DNA of 64,000 bases from Albifimbria verrucaria (taxonomy: Eukaryota; Ascomycota; Sordariomycetes; Hypocreales; Stachybotryaceae), in contig JAHREC010000062.1 in the NCBI GenBank assembly GCA_020081605.1, forward strand, positions 1,488,001 to 1,552,000. The letters are read 5' to 3'. Of this stretch, positions 23,156 through 35,559 are shown in pieces. The notes under the pieces are model-generated. The model saw only the letters and a program-made list of their open reading frames with translations, searched no databases and was not told where the DNA came from. Within the stretch, counting starts at the first letter, position 1; every line of letters begins with the position of its first letter. A program made the translations under genes and the position numbers.

Positions 23156-25466
23156 ATGCCTTCTAGCCAACGGAATCCCACCTCCTGGGACGAATACGAG
23201 GGACGCGCCTCGCCCTCCCGTAGCGTTTCCTCGAGCATCCTAGGCGAGGAGCAGGCATTGCTGGACGATGCTGGCGACGATGACGCTGACAACGACAACG
23301 ACCACCCGCGGCACTTCCTCAGTCGCAGACGGTAAGCACATCTCGCCGTTCCGTTTATACCAATCTGTCAAGGATACTCGGGTGACGCGCCCCAATGGCA
23401 TTGACCAAGGCTAACATATCGTCTTGAAGATCCTCCGTCACCAACCGTCTCGCTGCCGTAGCCGACATTGGCGGCGTCAACAGCATCCGATCCTTCGCCC
23501 GTAGTTGGCAGCGTGCCGCTGGCTTCGCCGAGGTCATCCCACGCCGGCCCAGCTTCATCCTTGCCTCCGACCAAGCCCAAGACAACGAGGACATCGAATA
23601 CTCCCGAAGCCACCTCGACGCACACCAACCGCCCCAGTCTAGTCTCTTGAGGCAGCACCTCGAGGCCTCGCCTCCGCAACACTCCCAATCGGCTGGTGAG
23701 TCCAGTGCTGGCTTGGCTGCGACCCGAACCTCTGGGGGCGACTCCGACTTCAGGGACCGCGAAAGCAAGGCCTTTGATGCCGAACTTGCTGCCAACTCAC
23801 TCTACCCCACCGAGAGCTACTCCAGCCGCTCCAGCATTTTCGCTGCGCCGCCATTGTCGAGCCCTTCCTATTGTTGGAAGCTACGGCTCTTATCGTAGCT
23901 CCCAGTATGGTACCATTGGTGGTGGCACTTTGCGTGCCCGCATGCCTTCTACCGACCAAGCAGCAGCCTGGTCCTCAGATATCGACCACATCGAAGATGA
24001 TGCAGCCCACGGAGAGCACCAGCCTATTCTTGTCAAGGAGGTTAAGCAAGGAAACAAGGTCATTCTCACTGTCGAAGGTCAGAGCACCCTTCCGCAGTCC
24101 ATTTTCAACTCCATCAACGCCATCATCGGCATTGGTCTCCTGAGCTTGCCTCTGGCGTTCAAGATGAGCGGCTGGATTTTTGGTTTCATCTTGCTGACCC
24201 TCAACGCTGCCGTGACGGCGCACACGGCCAAGCTGTTGGCCAAGTGCATGGATACCGATCATTCCCTCATTACCTACTCTGATGTTGCCTACGTCTCCTT
24301 CGGTGCCAAAGCCCGTATTGTAGTCTCAGCCCTCTTCTCCCTGGAGCTTATCGCAGCTTGCGTTGCCCTGGTCATTCTCTTCGCCGACTCCCTTGACCTG
24401 TTGCTCCCGGGTGTTGGGACGGTCGATTTCTGGAAGTGCGTCTGTGCCGCGCTGGTCTTGGTTCTCAATGTTATGCCTTTGCGATGGTTGAGTTACACCA
24501 GTATTATTGGCATCTTCGCCACCTTCAGCAGTAAGTTGCCTAGCGAGACTATGCCCAGACGCCTTGTGCTGACTAGCTCCCAGTTGTTTGCATAGTAATC
24601 GCAGACGGGCTCATCAAGCCAGATGCTCCTGGGTCCCTCCTCGAGCCTGCCCAGACTTACTTGCTTCCATCTAACTGGCTAACTCTGCCTCTTGCCTACG
24701 GCCTGCTGGCCAGCCCTTGGGGTGCCCACTCTGTGTTTCCTTCGGTAAGAGAACAATCTCCACCCCCTGTCCCGATTGAGGGCTGATAAATACTAGATCT
24801 ACCGAGACATGCGGCATCCATACAAGTGGGGAAAGGCTGTCAAGGTCACCTTCTCCTTCTCTGTAAGTTGAAGATCTACGTATCCCTGGGGCGCTCGCTC
24901 TTAGCTAACTATCCTCAGTATATCTTGGACACATGTCTTGCCATCATCGGAATCCTTATGTTTGGCGACGGTATCAGTGATGCCATCACCTCCAATGTAC
25001 TCAGGACCCCAGGATACCCAGAGACGCTCACTGTGCTCATGTGCATGTCTGTGGCCATTATCCCTTTGACCAAGATCCCCTCAACTTCCGTCCCATCATC
25101 ACCACGGTTGATGTTCTCTGTGGCCTTCACCAAGACCACCATCAGCCAAACCAGAACGCGAGCCGACGGACGCTTTTTATCAACAACTGCCTCAGGGCCC
25201 TTGTTCGTGTGGGCGCAGTTCTTCTCTTACTTGGTATTTCCATCCTGTTCCCAGCCTTCGACTCCGTCTGCGCCTTCCTCGGCGCCGCGCTCTGCTCCCT
25301 CATCTCCATCATCCTTCCTATTCTCTTTTACCTCAAGCTCTTCTCCAAGGACATCACGGCGACGGAGAAGTCGATGTACTGGGTGGTTCTGAGCGTGTTC
25401 TCAGTCTTTGCATTCTTCGGCACTATTTGGACGTTTTTGCCGAAGCATCTCATCGGCGCCGATTAG
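23156..25466 (+). CDS. AVT1: Vacuolar amino acid transporter, Avt1 type (AAAP family)
   Basis: Proton-coupled vacuolar amino acid transporter. Exons: 23156-23331, 23430-24530, 24584-24744, 24797-24862, 24919-25466; restored length 684 residues. Residues 1 to about 290 form a hydrophilic, Ser-rich cytosolic tail (MPSSQRNPTSWDEYEG), longer than in many AAAP proteins and typical of Avt1. The transport core begins at STLPQSIFNSINAIIGIGLL, the family's first transmembrane signature. About ten to eleven hydrophobic spans follow, including FGAKARIVVSALFSLELIA, LLASPWGAHSVFPS, YILDTCLAIIGILMFGDG and VFSVFAFFGTIWTF. One-base losses: two close together at 23862-23868 and one at about 25078. Substrate specificity cannot be read from the sequence. 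Confidence 0.9.
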
Positions 25467-26329
25467 TTGTGCATAATCAAGCATAAAGGGTGTTGTTACC
25501 ATAGAGCTCATTCCCTGTTCGGTGTTGTAGCATATTTGTACGGAGTTTCGACGCGGTTCCATTAAGTTGTTGGGTGGTGGTTGGCCTATTTGCGATTTGT
25601 TCTGGAGTTGGCATCACGTCATGGAGTTGGAAGACTGAGACATTTAGGTATATGGAATGTAAAGTGATCATGGATGAACCCATGTGAATTCCTGTTTCGG
25701 ATATTATGGTAACCGGGTAGAGTAGTGTGTCTCGCGATTATCAGGTTAACACATGGAGATGCCGTCATGTAAATCCTGTCACACATCGTGGTACATACCC
25801 TATATCACACCTTGCGCCGTTTCTTATTCTTTCTGGTGAATATAGTATCATCTTAGTGGAGTTCATGGTGCAATGGTCTGTTTCTTCACACGATGTTAGT
25901 TGTGTGTACATTTAACTTGCATTTCCCAGTCGCCAGGTCAATGCTACCAACACCATAGCATTACTGTAATTAAACTGCATCATGATGCTCTGAATGCTAG
26001 TCGACAGCCACTCGCCTCCCAACGCGGATATTCACGTAGCAATCATACACAATTAGCATATCACGTCAAGACAGATCAACTACAAAAAGTTATCACCATA
26101 TGGCAAAGAACAAAAGTATGAGTGGGTAACTTCTGGTATTTCTCATTATTTCTGAAAATATTTGATACACAGAAAGCGAGTTGAAGCGCCTGGTCCCTCT
26201 CGGAGACTATGCGAACATCTCAAGTAATAGCCAAAGCCAACTTCAAGATCCAAAAAGTCGACTCCTGGATATGCGCGCCACGGCGGTCAAAGAAGCAAAC
26301 CCTTTGACCGATAACATGGTCACGCAGCC
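25467..26329. other. Convergent intergenic region, AVT1 / kinase
   Basis: 0.86 kb, AT-rich, between two stop codons. Short open frames only; no gene or RNA recognised. Confidence 0.45.
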
Positions 26330-28245
26330 CTAGAGATATATCGTAAAGCAAAGAGATAGTGGAAATGGCCTCAACCACGATTGGAGATTGGTTGGAATCA
26401 AGTTCCTACCAACCACCAACCCACTCAATATCCCCGAGATCGGTGCGCCGGTCACGGCGCCAATTCCAATCTCTCCCTTATTCATCGGGCTTTCCTTAAC
26501 ACGGTCTTTGCCCCAAAGTTTGTTATGATAATTAGAATGATCCCAAACGCCCGCTTCATAAGACTTATAACCAAATCCAACATGACGACGATGCTTTGTC
26601 ATCGCCGGCGATTTCTCAGCTTCAAAACTCTGAGTCTGAGCCCTTCGTCGCTCTCCAAGGGCTGCCCACTTGTCAAAATTGCTTCGCTTAGACGGTGGAG
26701 AATAGCGAGGTGTAACAGTAATGGCCTGCTGCTTGGCAGGAATATGCTCCTGGAAAAAGAAGCCATCCGCCACCAGGTCGTCATCAACATCGCCCTTGAT
26801 GTCATGGGCAGCAGTAACCACCTCCTGCTTCTCAGACTTGCTCGTCTCCTCCTTGCTCTCGTGACTCCAAGTCCTGGAGTTGAGCTGCTTCAGAGCTGCC
26901 ATCTGTTGCTCTCGCTCTTCTTCCTCATCCTCCTCCCACATGTCACTCCAGCTCTTGGAGACAGCGTCATTGCGGCGGCCGAACACGGTGGACATGGAAA
27001 GAGTCAAAGGCTTGCCCATGGCAATTGGAAGTGAGCCTGCCATAGGCGATACCTTCTTAGAGGGACGACGAAGTCTGTCAATGTGGAGTGACTTCATCGA
27101 GGACTCAAGATGAGACCCGAGAACCGAGGCCATGGAGGGCGTCTGCACGGCAGCCGAACACCAATCGGCAGTGGCACCGGACTTGGAGAAAAGATCCTCG
27201 GTGTAGCTCTCATTGTCGGGAATAGCGCTGAGCTGGCGACGATGAGGGCTGGCATGAAGGGCTTTGGTCCAAGGGAAGGCACCGCTGTCGATCTGAGGGC
27301 TTTGAATGGATGGGGTGCGAAGTGGCTCACGGTTGGCAGATGCAACGGTGGCCTTCTCAGCGCCACAGAAGTCGTCGAGCGACTCATCCTCAGTTGTAAA
27401 GCTGACGGCACGCATGAGGGCATCGCGAGCTCCAATGAGGGATCGCCTCTTGGGATCCAAGTTCATGCACTGCACGATGACCTCGTAAGTGTCCTGGGAC
27501 ATAGAGGGAAGACGTCAAACAAGCTCTGCTTGTCCCGTGAGAAGTCAAGGAACAGCGGATCAGCCTCGGTTGGGGTGGTGAACGGGTTGCGAGAAAACAG
27601 GATGTTGAGAAGGCAGATTCCGATGGCCCAGATGTCCGCTTCGGCTGGGGAATAGCCCGCGCCGGCCGAGTCGAACTGCTCTGGAGCCATGTAGCGATCA
27701 CTACCCACAGTCATCTCATAGGACCACTTGTCAGTCGTAGCGAGACCGAAGTCGCCGAGCTTCATGGTACCGTCCTGAGCAAGGAAGATGTTCTCTGGCT
27801 TGATATCTCGATGATAGACACCCTTGGAGTGGATGTAAGAGACGGCATCAACGAGTTGCAGCATGAAATGGCGAACATGCTCGGTCTGGAGAGGACCGTG
27901 GCCGTGGCGGATGGCCTCGTAAAGGTCACCCTGGGCGCAGAACTCCAGAACGAGATAGAAGTGGGCGTCAGTCTCGAATGAGTCAATGAGGTTGACAATG
28001 TTGGGGTGAGAGCCGAGACGACTGTGTAGTGCGAGCTCCTCAGACTTGTCGTCAAAGGCAAACTCGAGACCGCAATCGTTGGTAGAAGGCTGCTTGGTCA
28101 AACATTTGATGGCGACATTCTGGTTGGTGACGAGGTCTTGAGCCATGAAAACCATTCCGAAAGAGCCATGGTTGAGCGGCGAAATGGTCTGGTAGCGGCC
28201 TCCAATCAGGACACCACCAGCAAACTTGCCTCTCAAGCATTCCAT
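26330..28245 (-). CDS. Ser/Thr protein kinase, Ksp1/Ran1-like
   Basis: Complete kinase domain at residues 1 to about 275. It has the Gly-rich loop LNHGSFGMVF, the VAIK lysine, HRDIKPENIFL catalytic loop, DFGLA metal-binding motif, APEQFDS at the P+1 end and DIWAIGICLLNILFSRNPF. The opening MECLRGKFAGGVLIGGRY and the loop composition resemble yeast Ksp1/Sks1 and fission-yeast Ran1 kinases, which act in nutrient, TOR/PKA and meiosis control. That placement is by memory. The C-terminal 360 residues are mostly disordered, with an acidic patch (WEEDEEEEREQQ) and a conserved-looking FDKWAALGERRRAQTQ. One base is lost near 27508, joining the two halves; restored length is 638 residues. No intron seen, but the last 25 residues look unlike the rest, so a 3' intron cannot be excluded. 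Confidence 0.85.
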
Positions 28246-30097
28246 TCTAAGCGATGACTGATCGAGCGACGCTCTTTAGCAATGTAAAGTAGTCGTACAG
28301 TTGAACGCAGGGCTTGTTGATGAGCCCTCTTCTATCGTGTTGTAGATGAGACAAGTGCAACCTCTCCCAAAAGTGTGACGTAGGAAACCTTTTTGAGCTT
28401 TTGTGTATACAACGAGATGAGATGAATGACGGTGAAACAGAACTCGGTGTCGACAGTTGTTTAGGAGGTGAGAGTAGGTAAATGAAATGTACAGATTGCG
28501 GACAAGGAGAAGCAATAAAGCATCCGATAATGGATGGAATAGGATAATCGTAGCGGAATCAGAGGCTCATTGAATATGTATTTGGTTGATTTTGACAAAG
28601 AGAAGTTGACGAAATGAAATGGTCGTGGAGTTGAATACGCGGATGAGCCAGCGGGCTCTGTAAATGATTGAAACGGAGAAATGGTCGTTATAAAGACATG
28701 GGTGTTGATGAAGAAAGAAAGTGAAAGAATGACTCTGACAGAAGCAGGCGTTGGGTGCTTAGACGGCGTGGGACGGAGCCGTCGAGGTATGTGTATTGTC
28801 GAGTTGAGAAGAGTTGAAGTTGTGGGAGTGCTCAAGGATGTAGCTGTCAGACCAGCGGAAGCTGGTGACCAGGAGAGCGCAAGCTCGCCCAAAGCCAATC
28901 GTTGCTTTATTTGAACCGGAGCGGGCTCAACCGAACGAGTCACAGCAGCCGACCCAGCAATGACGAGGTTGTTGTTCCGACGACGGAGACAACGGCAGAG
29001 CGCGGTTGTTTGCCTAGAGCTTACGGCAACGGTTTCTCTCTCAGTGTCGGTAGTGGGCAAACGTTGTATTCGCGGTACGGTTCACCCAATAGAGCGACGT
29101 CGGCGGACCCGAGTTTGGCTCGTCGATTGGATGGCGTGACAATGGGATGACCAGGCCAGAAACACCAACGACACAGATCAATTATAATTGCAGATGGGAG
29201 GAGGTGATGGCAGATGAGGTCTGATCAATGACTCTTCTTTCTCTCGATAACTGACTGGCTGCCGAAGACGGTTGTTGGATGAGTCAGGCGACAAAGCGGG
29301 AGCCTCTGGCTTGCGTGGCGAAAGGGACGGGATTGATGAGCGAGGATGGACGGAGGTCGGATGAAGAGGATGCAAGCTCGAGGAGAAAGAAGGCCGTTGA
29401 CGATGAGGGTATCGGAAAAGACGAAAGGAGTGAAGCAGAGGAGTGGCAAAAGGGGAAGGGAAGGGACGGATAATAAGAAGAGTTAAAAGGGAAGCAGGCA
29501 GGATGAGGGAGGGTAGGTCTGGGGAGAAGAGAGAGAACTGGCGGTGATGGCGAGAGAGAGGAGCGAGAGCAGCGCCAGCCCGAACGAGAGAGAAGAGTGG
29601 GCCAAGGTGAGTTGGGGTGAGTGTGAGTAACCCAACTTTGGCTCGACTGGCTGGGGTGGCCCAAGGCTCGTCTCACTACGCTGCACGTCTGTACTGTACT
29701 GTACTGCGACAGAGGTACTGGCCTGCGTAAGGATGGCGCAGCGGTACCTTGGGTACGTAGAGGCAGGTACACGCGTAGCGGAATCTAGTAGCTGCTAGTA
29801 GGGTCTAGACGGGGAGAAGCCGCCTTCGTGATCTGGGGTGACTAAATGCTCATGGCTGGTGACATAAACGCTCTGCCAAGTCCGTGCTCGGCACTGTACT
29901 GCCCGGTCTCCTGCGCCTGAGCAGCAGCCTGTAATTTGCCGGGTGCAGCAGGCTGCAGGCGTAGGGAGGTACGTTCTCACAACGTGTCACGACCAAGGAA
30001 GCGTCGAGTACCTTCTAAACGTTTCCACATGGGCACCCAGGGGAGGAAAGGGAAAGGGAAAGGGGTGTGCGGGTGGGCACCGTGGCCTGGTGCTGCC

Positions 30098-30136
30098 AAA
30101 GCTGGGAAAGCTGGGAAAGCTGGGAAAGCTGGGCAG
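30098..30136. repeat. (GCTGGGAAA)n 9-bp tandem repeat
   Basis: About four units of AAAGCTGGG, read identically. The unit length is a multiple of three but the repeat is not inside any gene I recognise. Confidence 0.85.
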
Positions 30137-30660
30137 AGGTCATGTTAGGTAAGCCCAGCGTCTTCCGAGGGGAATGACTGGCTGTCTCCACCGACAACGA
30201 AATGACGAGCCATCTGCGTGACCAAGTCCGTGCGGACTGGCAAAGTCGCGCACGGAGGCGACGCACCGCAGCCCGTTGCATGCACTGTCCGTGTTGGGAC
30301 CGGTACGTACCTCGTCCGACGCCCCCTTCCCGTGTTCTAAGGCATCTATGGACCCTCCAGAACAACGTTCAGTTGCGTGTGTCGGTCCACCTCAAATTCG
30401 AAGGGTCCTTCGGTAGCATCAATAGTGCAGCACTCACCGCCCGCACGCTTGGCCTGTCCCAGCTTCATCCATGTACGAGCCCACCGAACAAAGACGCAGC
30501 GCAATGCAAATAGATGCCCGGCAGTCCTGATGCGCGTTACGGTGTATCGCGTTGGGTGCTTGCTCGCCTTTCCATCGTGTTCAGGCGTGAGGCATGAGGA
30601 GCGAACGGCCGACGACTCATAGCAGGTATCCGTTTCTCGGGCGAACCCACACACCCTCTC

Positions 30661-30677
30661 AACAACAACAACAACAA
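30661..30677. repeat. (CAA)n microsatellite
   Basis: Five to six CAA/ACA triplets in the gene-free stretch upstream of UTR4. Confidence 0.75.
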
Positions 30678-32475
30678 GCCTCGACCTGAACTACTTCCTG
30701 CGTGGCACCAATGAGGTCGCCTGGGGGCCAGAAACAGCAATCCAGTGGGGAGAGAGCGGCAAATGATCGCCCACTCCCTCTCATCATTGCCATGTTCCCC
30801 TCCGATAAGGAGCACCAGCAATTCGACGCTGGTACGTACTGCACAGTATCAGCAAGGCGCCAGCTTTGATTAACCCTTGTACCTTAGCAGATTCTCCATT
30901 GCATTCTGTTTGGTTCTGTCTTGACCCCGGCATGCTCGGGGCGGGGACGAAGACATCATTGGGTGTGTGTCATGGGTGGTGACCTGCTGCATACCAGCTC
31001 AAGCCAGCAACAGCCTGTTCTCAGCCAAGGTACAGCACAGTTGTACTGTACAGTACTCTCTCTCACTCTGTCTTTTTGAGACCCTCTGCCTTCTCAATGA
31101 GGACATTCTCCTGCAGGCGTTTACCTAGACAGGCTGCTTCAAGGTACCGAATGACCCAGGCCCCCATTCGCGTATCCACCGTACCTTGCATGCTTCACTT
31201 CGCTACAGCACGATGGACATTCAGGGCAGAGACAGGATACAAACTCGATCAGGCCCAAAAGTGAACCCACGAGACCGTCGAGGTACTGTACGACAGCCCA
31301 GGCCAGCGAACGGTGTGTAGCAGATCTCGTCATGCAACCGGCCTCTGCCCCTCCCCCAAAACACTCCTTACTCCTCATCCGAGACGGACGAATCCGGACC
31401 CCAGTCGTTGTTTCATTTGATACTGTACCAATCTGGCTGTAAACAAAGACGAACGCAATGCGATCCTCATGTGTCAAGTAGAGGAACACAGATGTACTGT
31501 ACACAAAAATGGAGCATACCATCACGCCATCATTGGCTCATTGTCGACAACTTTGCACATCTGTCATCAGTGCTGGTTGGACACATGCCATTATGCTCAG
31601 CATTGACAGTTTGGCACTAGGAACCCTCGAACCCGTAATCTTGAGATGCTTCCAAGCAGCCTTTTTGGGGCAAAGCAACGCTAATTTCATTCGGGTCGTG
31701 ACCTTCTCCGACCGGCCCCAGAAGAAGTTGTAGAGTCATGTGCTGTCTCAGTGGAGGAGCTGGAGATCAGCAGAGCAGTCGGACCACGCAACACGTTATC
31801 GCCAGCCAACGCTGAGCGTGGTTTAGTGGGTTATAGGACCAGCCGACCGCGGAACTGGAGGCAGCATCCAAGTTCAACCGGACCCAGCTCCAGATGTCCT
31901 GGTGGACATGACCCGGCCAAGCTGGGCGGCATTGAACGCGATCGGAACTTATCGTCAGGTCCCTGATGAAGCCCTGCAAGGCCACGGACATGTGTGGATC
32001 TTTCGCTCTTCTTTCGTCCCATCCTCTGCTCCTACGTGCATACACCTGAGTTATCGTAGCCCCGGCCCCTCCTTTTCGACCTTTGGCCCACCTCTCTTCA
32101 ATGTCCGGCCTCTTGCAATCTGCCACACCGCATTAACCTCCTTTTGCCCTTCCAGTGATCAATGCAACCTCCGTTGACCGCCTTTGTCTGCCGCCGTCGC
32201 CGCTGCCAGTCACTGTCTCTTGGCCGAAATCCGATCCGCGTTTTTCCCAACACAGAGCTGCACCACGCTCGATTGATAACATCAACAAACGCTGCTCTGT
32301 AACCAGGGCACTCACCGACGAGTTGGGAAGTAAGAAAACAAAAAAAATCTTTTCCCCGTGACGGCCCAACCACCTCGTCTCCAAAGGTGTACACTGCTGG
32401 CCGCCTCATTTCCTCTCGCATCGCGATTCTGCACCCTTACACCTACACGGCGCCCTCACCGCCTTCAACCTCGCC

Positions 32476-33607
32476 ATGGCAGCTCCTTCTGAGTTCGATG
32501 TCCTCTTATTCGACATTGGTATGATGAGACCCTTCCCTGCCTTGCCTTTGACGGTTAGCGCTTCACGGTCACGAAAGGCCATCGTCTTTTTTTTTTTTTT
32601 TTTTCATTTTGACAAGTGCATTCTCAGTGAACTACGTAGGCTGATATTTGTTGTGTGTTGTAGAGGGCACCGTCTGCCCAATCTCCTTCGTCAAAGATGT
32701 CTTGGTGAGTGCATCCTGTCGATCCGGCCATGCTCAGGCTACCTGTCCGCTCCCCAGCCATGTTCCTTTTGGTGGTGCTATGATGATCGGCATATGTGCC
32801 CGGGCCTCTAGTTCCTTCTCCAGGGACACTACGCCCTGCACGCCTGTATCGTTTGACCACCTGACTATCAATCCCGCATACATGGAAGTTTCACATCTGC
32901 TAATCTCTGGCGTCTGCTTTTCGGCAGTTTCCCTACGCACTCGCTGCCTTGCCCAAAGTTTTAGAGCAGCAGTGGGACAGTCCGAGCTTCGCCCAGTACC
33001 GAGATGCATTCCCTTCCCAGCATCGCGCCGACCCAGCGGCCTTCGAGGCTCATGTCCGTGACCTCGTGGCTCAAGATTCCAAGGTTGCTTACCTGAAGTC
33101 TCTTCAAGGCTATCTCTGGCAGCATGGCTATCAAATCGGCGAGATCAGGGCTCCTTGTTCCCTGATGTAGCGCCATTCATCACCACCGCTCACGGTGCGG
33201 GCAAGAAGATCATGATCTACTCCTCTGGCTCTGTCCCAGCCCAGAAGCTGCTCTTCGGTCACACCAATGCCGACCCGTCAGATATGATACCCCTAATCTG
33301 CGACTGGTTTGACACGGTCAATGCGGGGCCCAAAACCGACGTGGCTAGCTACACCACCATCCTGTCCAAATATCCTCAGGTTGACCCCGCACGTTGGCTC
33401 TTTCTGAGCGACAATCTTAAGGAGGTTGAAGCCGCTTTGATGTCGGGCATGCGGAGCCTGCCTGTCTCTCGACCCGGGAACGCAGAACTACCGTCAGATC
33501 ATCCCTTGTCTCGTCTTGCCATTTCCGACTTCTCTGCAGAATCCATGGATCGTGGGAGCACATCTATCGGAGCGATGGACGAATTCCGCAAGTCGCGTCA
33601 GCAATGA
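32476..33607 (+). CDS. UTR4: Enolase-phosphatase E1 (Utr4, methionine salvage)
   Basis: HAD-family phosphatase of the methionine salvage pathway. It enolises 2,3-diketo-5-methylthio-1-phosphopentane and removes the phosphate to give acireductone. Exons: 32476-32518, 32664-32704, 32928-33607; restored length 254 residues. HAD motif I is split by intron 1: FDVLLFDIEGTVCP, with the nucleophilic Asp. Motif II is IMIYSSGSVPAQKLLFGH, and the motif III/IV region reads WLFLSDNLKEVEAALMSGM. One base is lost near 33153, between EIRAP and LFPDV. A run of 18 T lies in intron 1 (32587-32604). Confidence 0.93.
32587..32604. repeat. Poly(T) run in UTR4 intron 1
   Basis: Eighteen consecutive T in the first intron of UTR4, close enough to the 3' part of the intron to act as an extended polypyrimidine tract (inference). 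Confidence 0.8.
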
Positions 33608-34074
33608 CGCAGACGTAAACTGTCCTGCCAGTAACCGCCAAAAGTTGCAGTGGGTCGAATATAGATAGGCAGATAGACAACACTGGGGCCTCACAAACTG
33701 TGAAGGCTTGAGAGCAGCATTGGACACATGATCCAACTGAGCGCCGATCTACTCGTATCCACACTGGTCGGATTCCGTCTCCCGCGCTCACAGATGCAGA
33801 TACCAATGTGACAAAGCGGTAAGCGCGTTATTATGGAATCGGAGGGTAGATCATCGCATCAATCTCAGCAGAGACCGTTGCTATGCCTGCTGTTACAGGC
33901 CGAAATCGTAATCAATCGGCAAGTATCGCGTGATTGTTTCATATAGCGACCGCTCGCTAGAGAAAATTGATGTCATTTGAGGGGTATATGCTAGCCAGCT
34001 AAGTTTGTTGAGTAATTATCGATATCTTGGCTATATCGGTGAGTTGTCAAGGCGGAGTGATGAGTTGGCCATTC
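33608..34074. other. Convergent intergenic region, UTR4 / BMT2
   Basis: 0.47 kb between stop codons; presumed 3' UTRs. Nothing else seen. Confidence 0.45.
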
Positions 34075-34960
34075 TCAGCTCGGTGAATTCGCCGCATGCT
34101 TGAGGATGACAGCGAAGTTGTTCCTCGTTCGCCCAGGATTGATCTCCTTCTTTGTAAACTCTCGAAGACGTGTTGGATATGTTGTCACCCTCCTCCACAA
34201 CGAATAGTCAAGCTTCTGCGTCTTCTTACTCTGCAGTTTCTCATATCCCAACATTGTCATGAGCTCCCGGAACCGTTCATCTGTGAAGTAGCGCGAGTTA
34301 TCCACGCAGCTGCGTGGAGCACGACAAATAAAGCAGGCAGAAGAGCCTCTGATGTACCAGCCAAGCTTCCTTCACCCAAACGGAGAAAACTAAGGGTACG
34401 CTTTAGCATCTCACCACGGCCTGCTGCATCCGGCACAAAGTTGAGCACCAGACTCAGTGAAATCATGTCGAATCTGTCTGAATCATCGCTGGGCAAGGGC
34501 CGCTCCATAAAGTCTTGTTGTTGAATGCCTGGCTCCTGGCTATTAAGATCGATATGTACCATGTCGAAGATACCACTGATTGAGCATGCATTACGCGTGC
34601 TTAACGCGCCCACCTCAAGCATTCTCAGCGGTCGACGCAGGTTCTTCATGTGTTTGAGCGGTAGCCAATCGAGCAGTATTTTGGATGTATCGCCTCCTCG
34701 ATCAATACTTTGACCCTGGAGGCTGGCTTGTTGATAATGGTCCAGCCCCCGAGTTTTGCTATTTCTGCGGCAAGCGCTGCTTCGGTTTCAACGTCCTTCC
34801 TATCGATAGCTTGCCTCCGCTTCTTCTCAAGCTGATGGTGAGTATTGATCAGGGTCCGGCTGGCTTTGCGTGACATTGTTCTCTTGGACTTGGCGTTTGG
34901 TGGCCTGCCCTGGGACAGGCTCTTGAGCGTAGTTTTCTTTGTGGCACCCATTTTGTGCAA
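34075..34960 (-). CDS. BMT2: 25S rRNA adenine-N1 methyltransferase Bmt2
   Basis: Nucleolar SAM-dependent methyltransferase that makes one of the m1A residues of 25S rRNA. Restored length about 295 residues, no intron. Blocks seen: basic N-terminus with SLSQGRPPNAKSK; HHQLEKKRRQA; after the first break WLPLKHMKNLRRPLRMLEVG (SAM motif I); FDMVHIDLNSQEPGIQQQDF; DMISLSLVLNFVPDAAGRGE; and near the C-terminus SRYFTDERFRELMTMLGYEK with YSLWRR. These are the hallmark blocks of Bmt2 as I remember the family. One-base losses lie near 34746 and 34317. Start at 34960 or, three codons later, 34951 (MGATKK); both are in frame and the second looks better conserved. Confidence 0.88.
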
Positions 34961-35559
34961 CGGGACTCTTATAAAGGCTACTTCCGAGAATATTCCCGTG
35001 AATGATGATCTTTTAGACTTATTTGCTATTCCATATGAGTGGTCTAGGATAATTAGAATGAAGTCATTTATAGGTATAAGAAAGGGAGTAACTTACAGCA
35101 GTGACTGAAGAAACCAGGTGCGGCAACTCTCAGACAACTTGGACTCCTACGTATGGTTTGAATAAGAGCAGTTTAAGGACATTCTTACGATAAAACAATA
35201 GCCTAGGGCATGTAAGCAAGTCTAGGTGCCTGCATCGCCAGGAGTGTTTTCAATGCTATCTTGGAATCAACTAGCTGCTTATTTCACATGATATTCGAGC
35301 TTTTCCTAGCAAGCGAAACCATTACAGACCCACTTAATTTTGCTCTTCTTGAGGGACTTGGTTGGGAAGGGACTCACGTGAAGAGTCGATAGAATTTGAC
35401 CAATCAGCGATGCGGAGCGCAACCCTAATCAAACACCCACATAGAGAAAACTAATCGCAAAGGCCCATCTCCAGTTGCATTTTTAGATCTTTTCTCACCT
35501 CGACGTCGACTAACCAGCAGCACAACACCACCTCGTGCAAATACCACCACACCGACACA
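34961..35559. promoter_or_regulatory. Divergent promoter region, BMT2 / RPL25
   Basis: 0.6 kb shared by a ribosome-biogenesis gene and a ribosomal-protein gene. AACCCTAA at 35421-35428 resembles the telobox-like element found in front of ribosomal-protein genes in many ascomycetes. A shared promoter would fit co-regulation of the pair (inference). Confidence 0.45.
35421..35428 (+). promoter_or_regulatory. AACCCTAA telobox-like element upstream of RPL25
   Basis: Single copy about 140 bp before the RPL25 start. Similarity to known ribosomal-protein promoter motifs is by inspection only; an 8-mer can occur by chance. Confidence 0.35.

Larger units (their letters stand above)
28246..32475. other. 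4.2 kb gene-free region between kinase and UTR4 starts
   Basis: Divergent upstream region. It contains a 9-bp tandem repeat at 30098-30136, an (ACA)n run near 30661-30677, and several TGTACTGTAC motifs at about 29692-29705, 31042-31056 and 31495-31502. Open frames of 100-200 codons occur on both strands but are compositionally biased and unrecognisable. I see no convincing gene. A long kinase leader is likely next to 28.25 kb. Confidence 0.4.

Noticed and set aside
28461..29772. Open frames of 160-200 codons upstream of the kinase
   Set aside because: Biased composition, no recognisable motif, and they fall where the kinase leader is expected.
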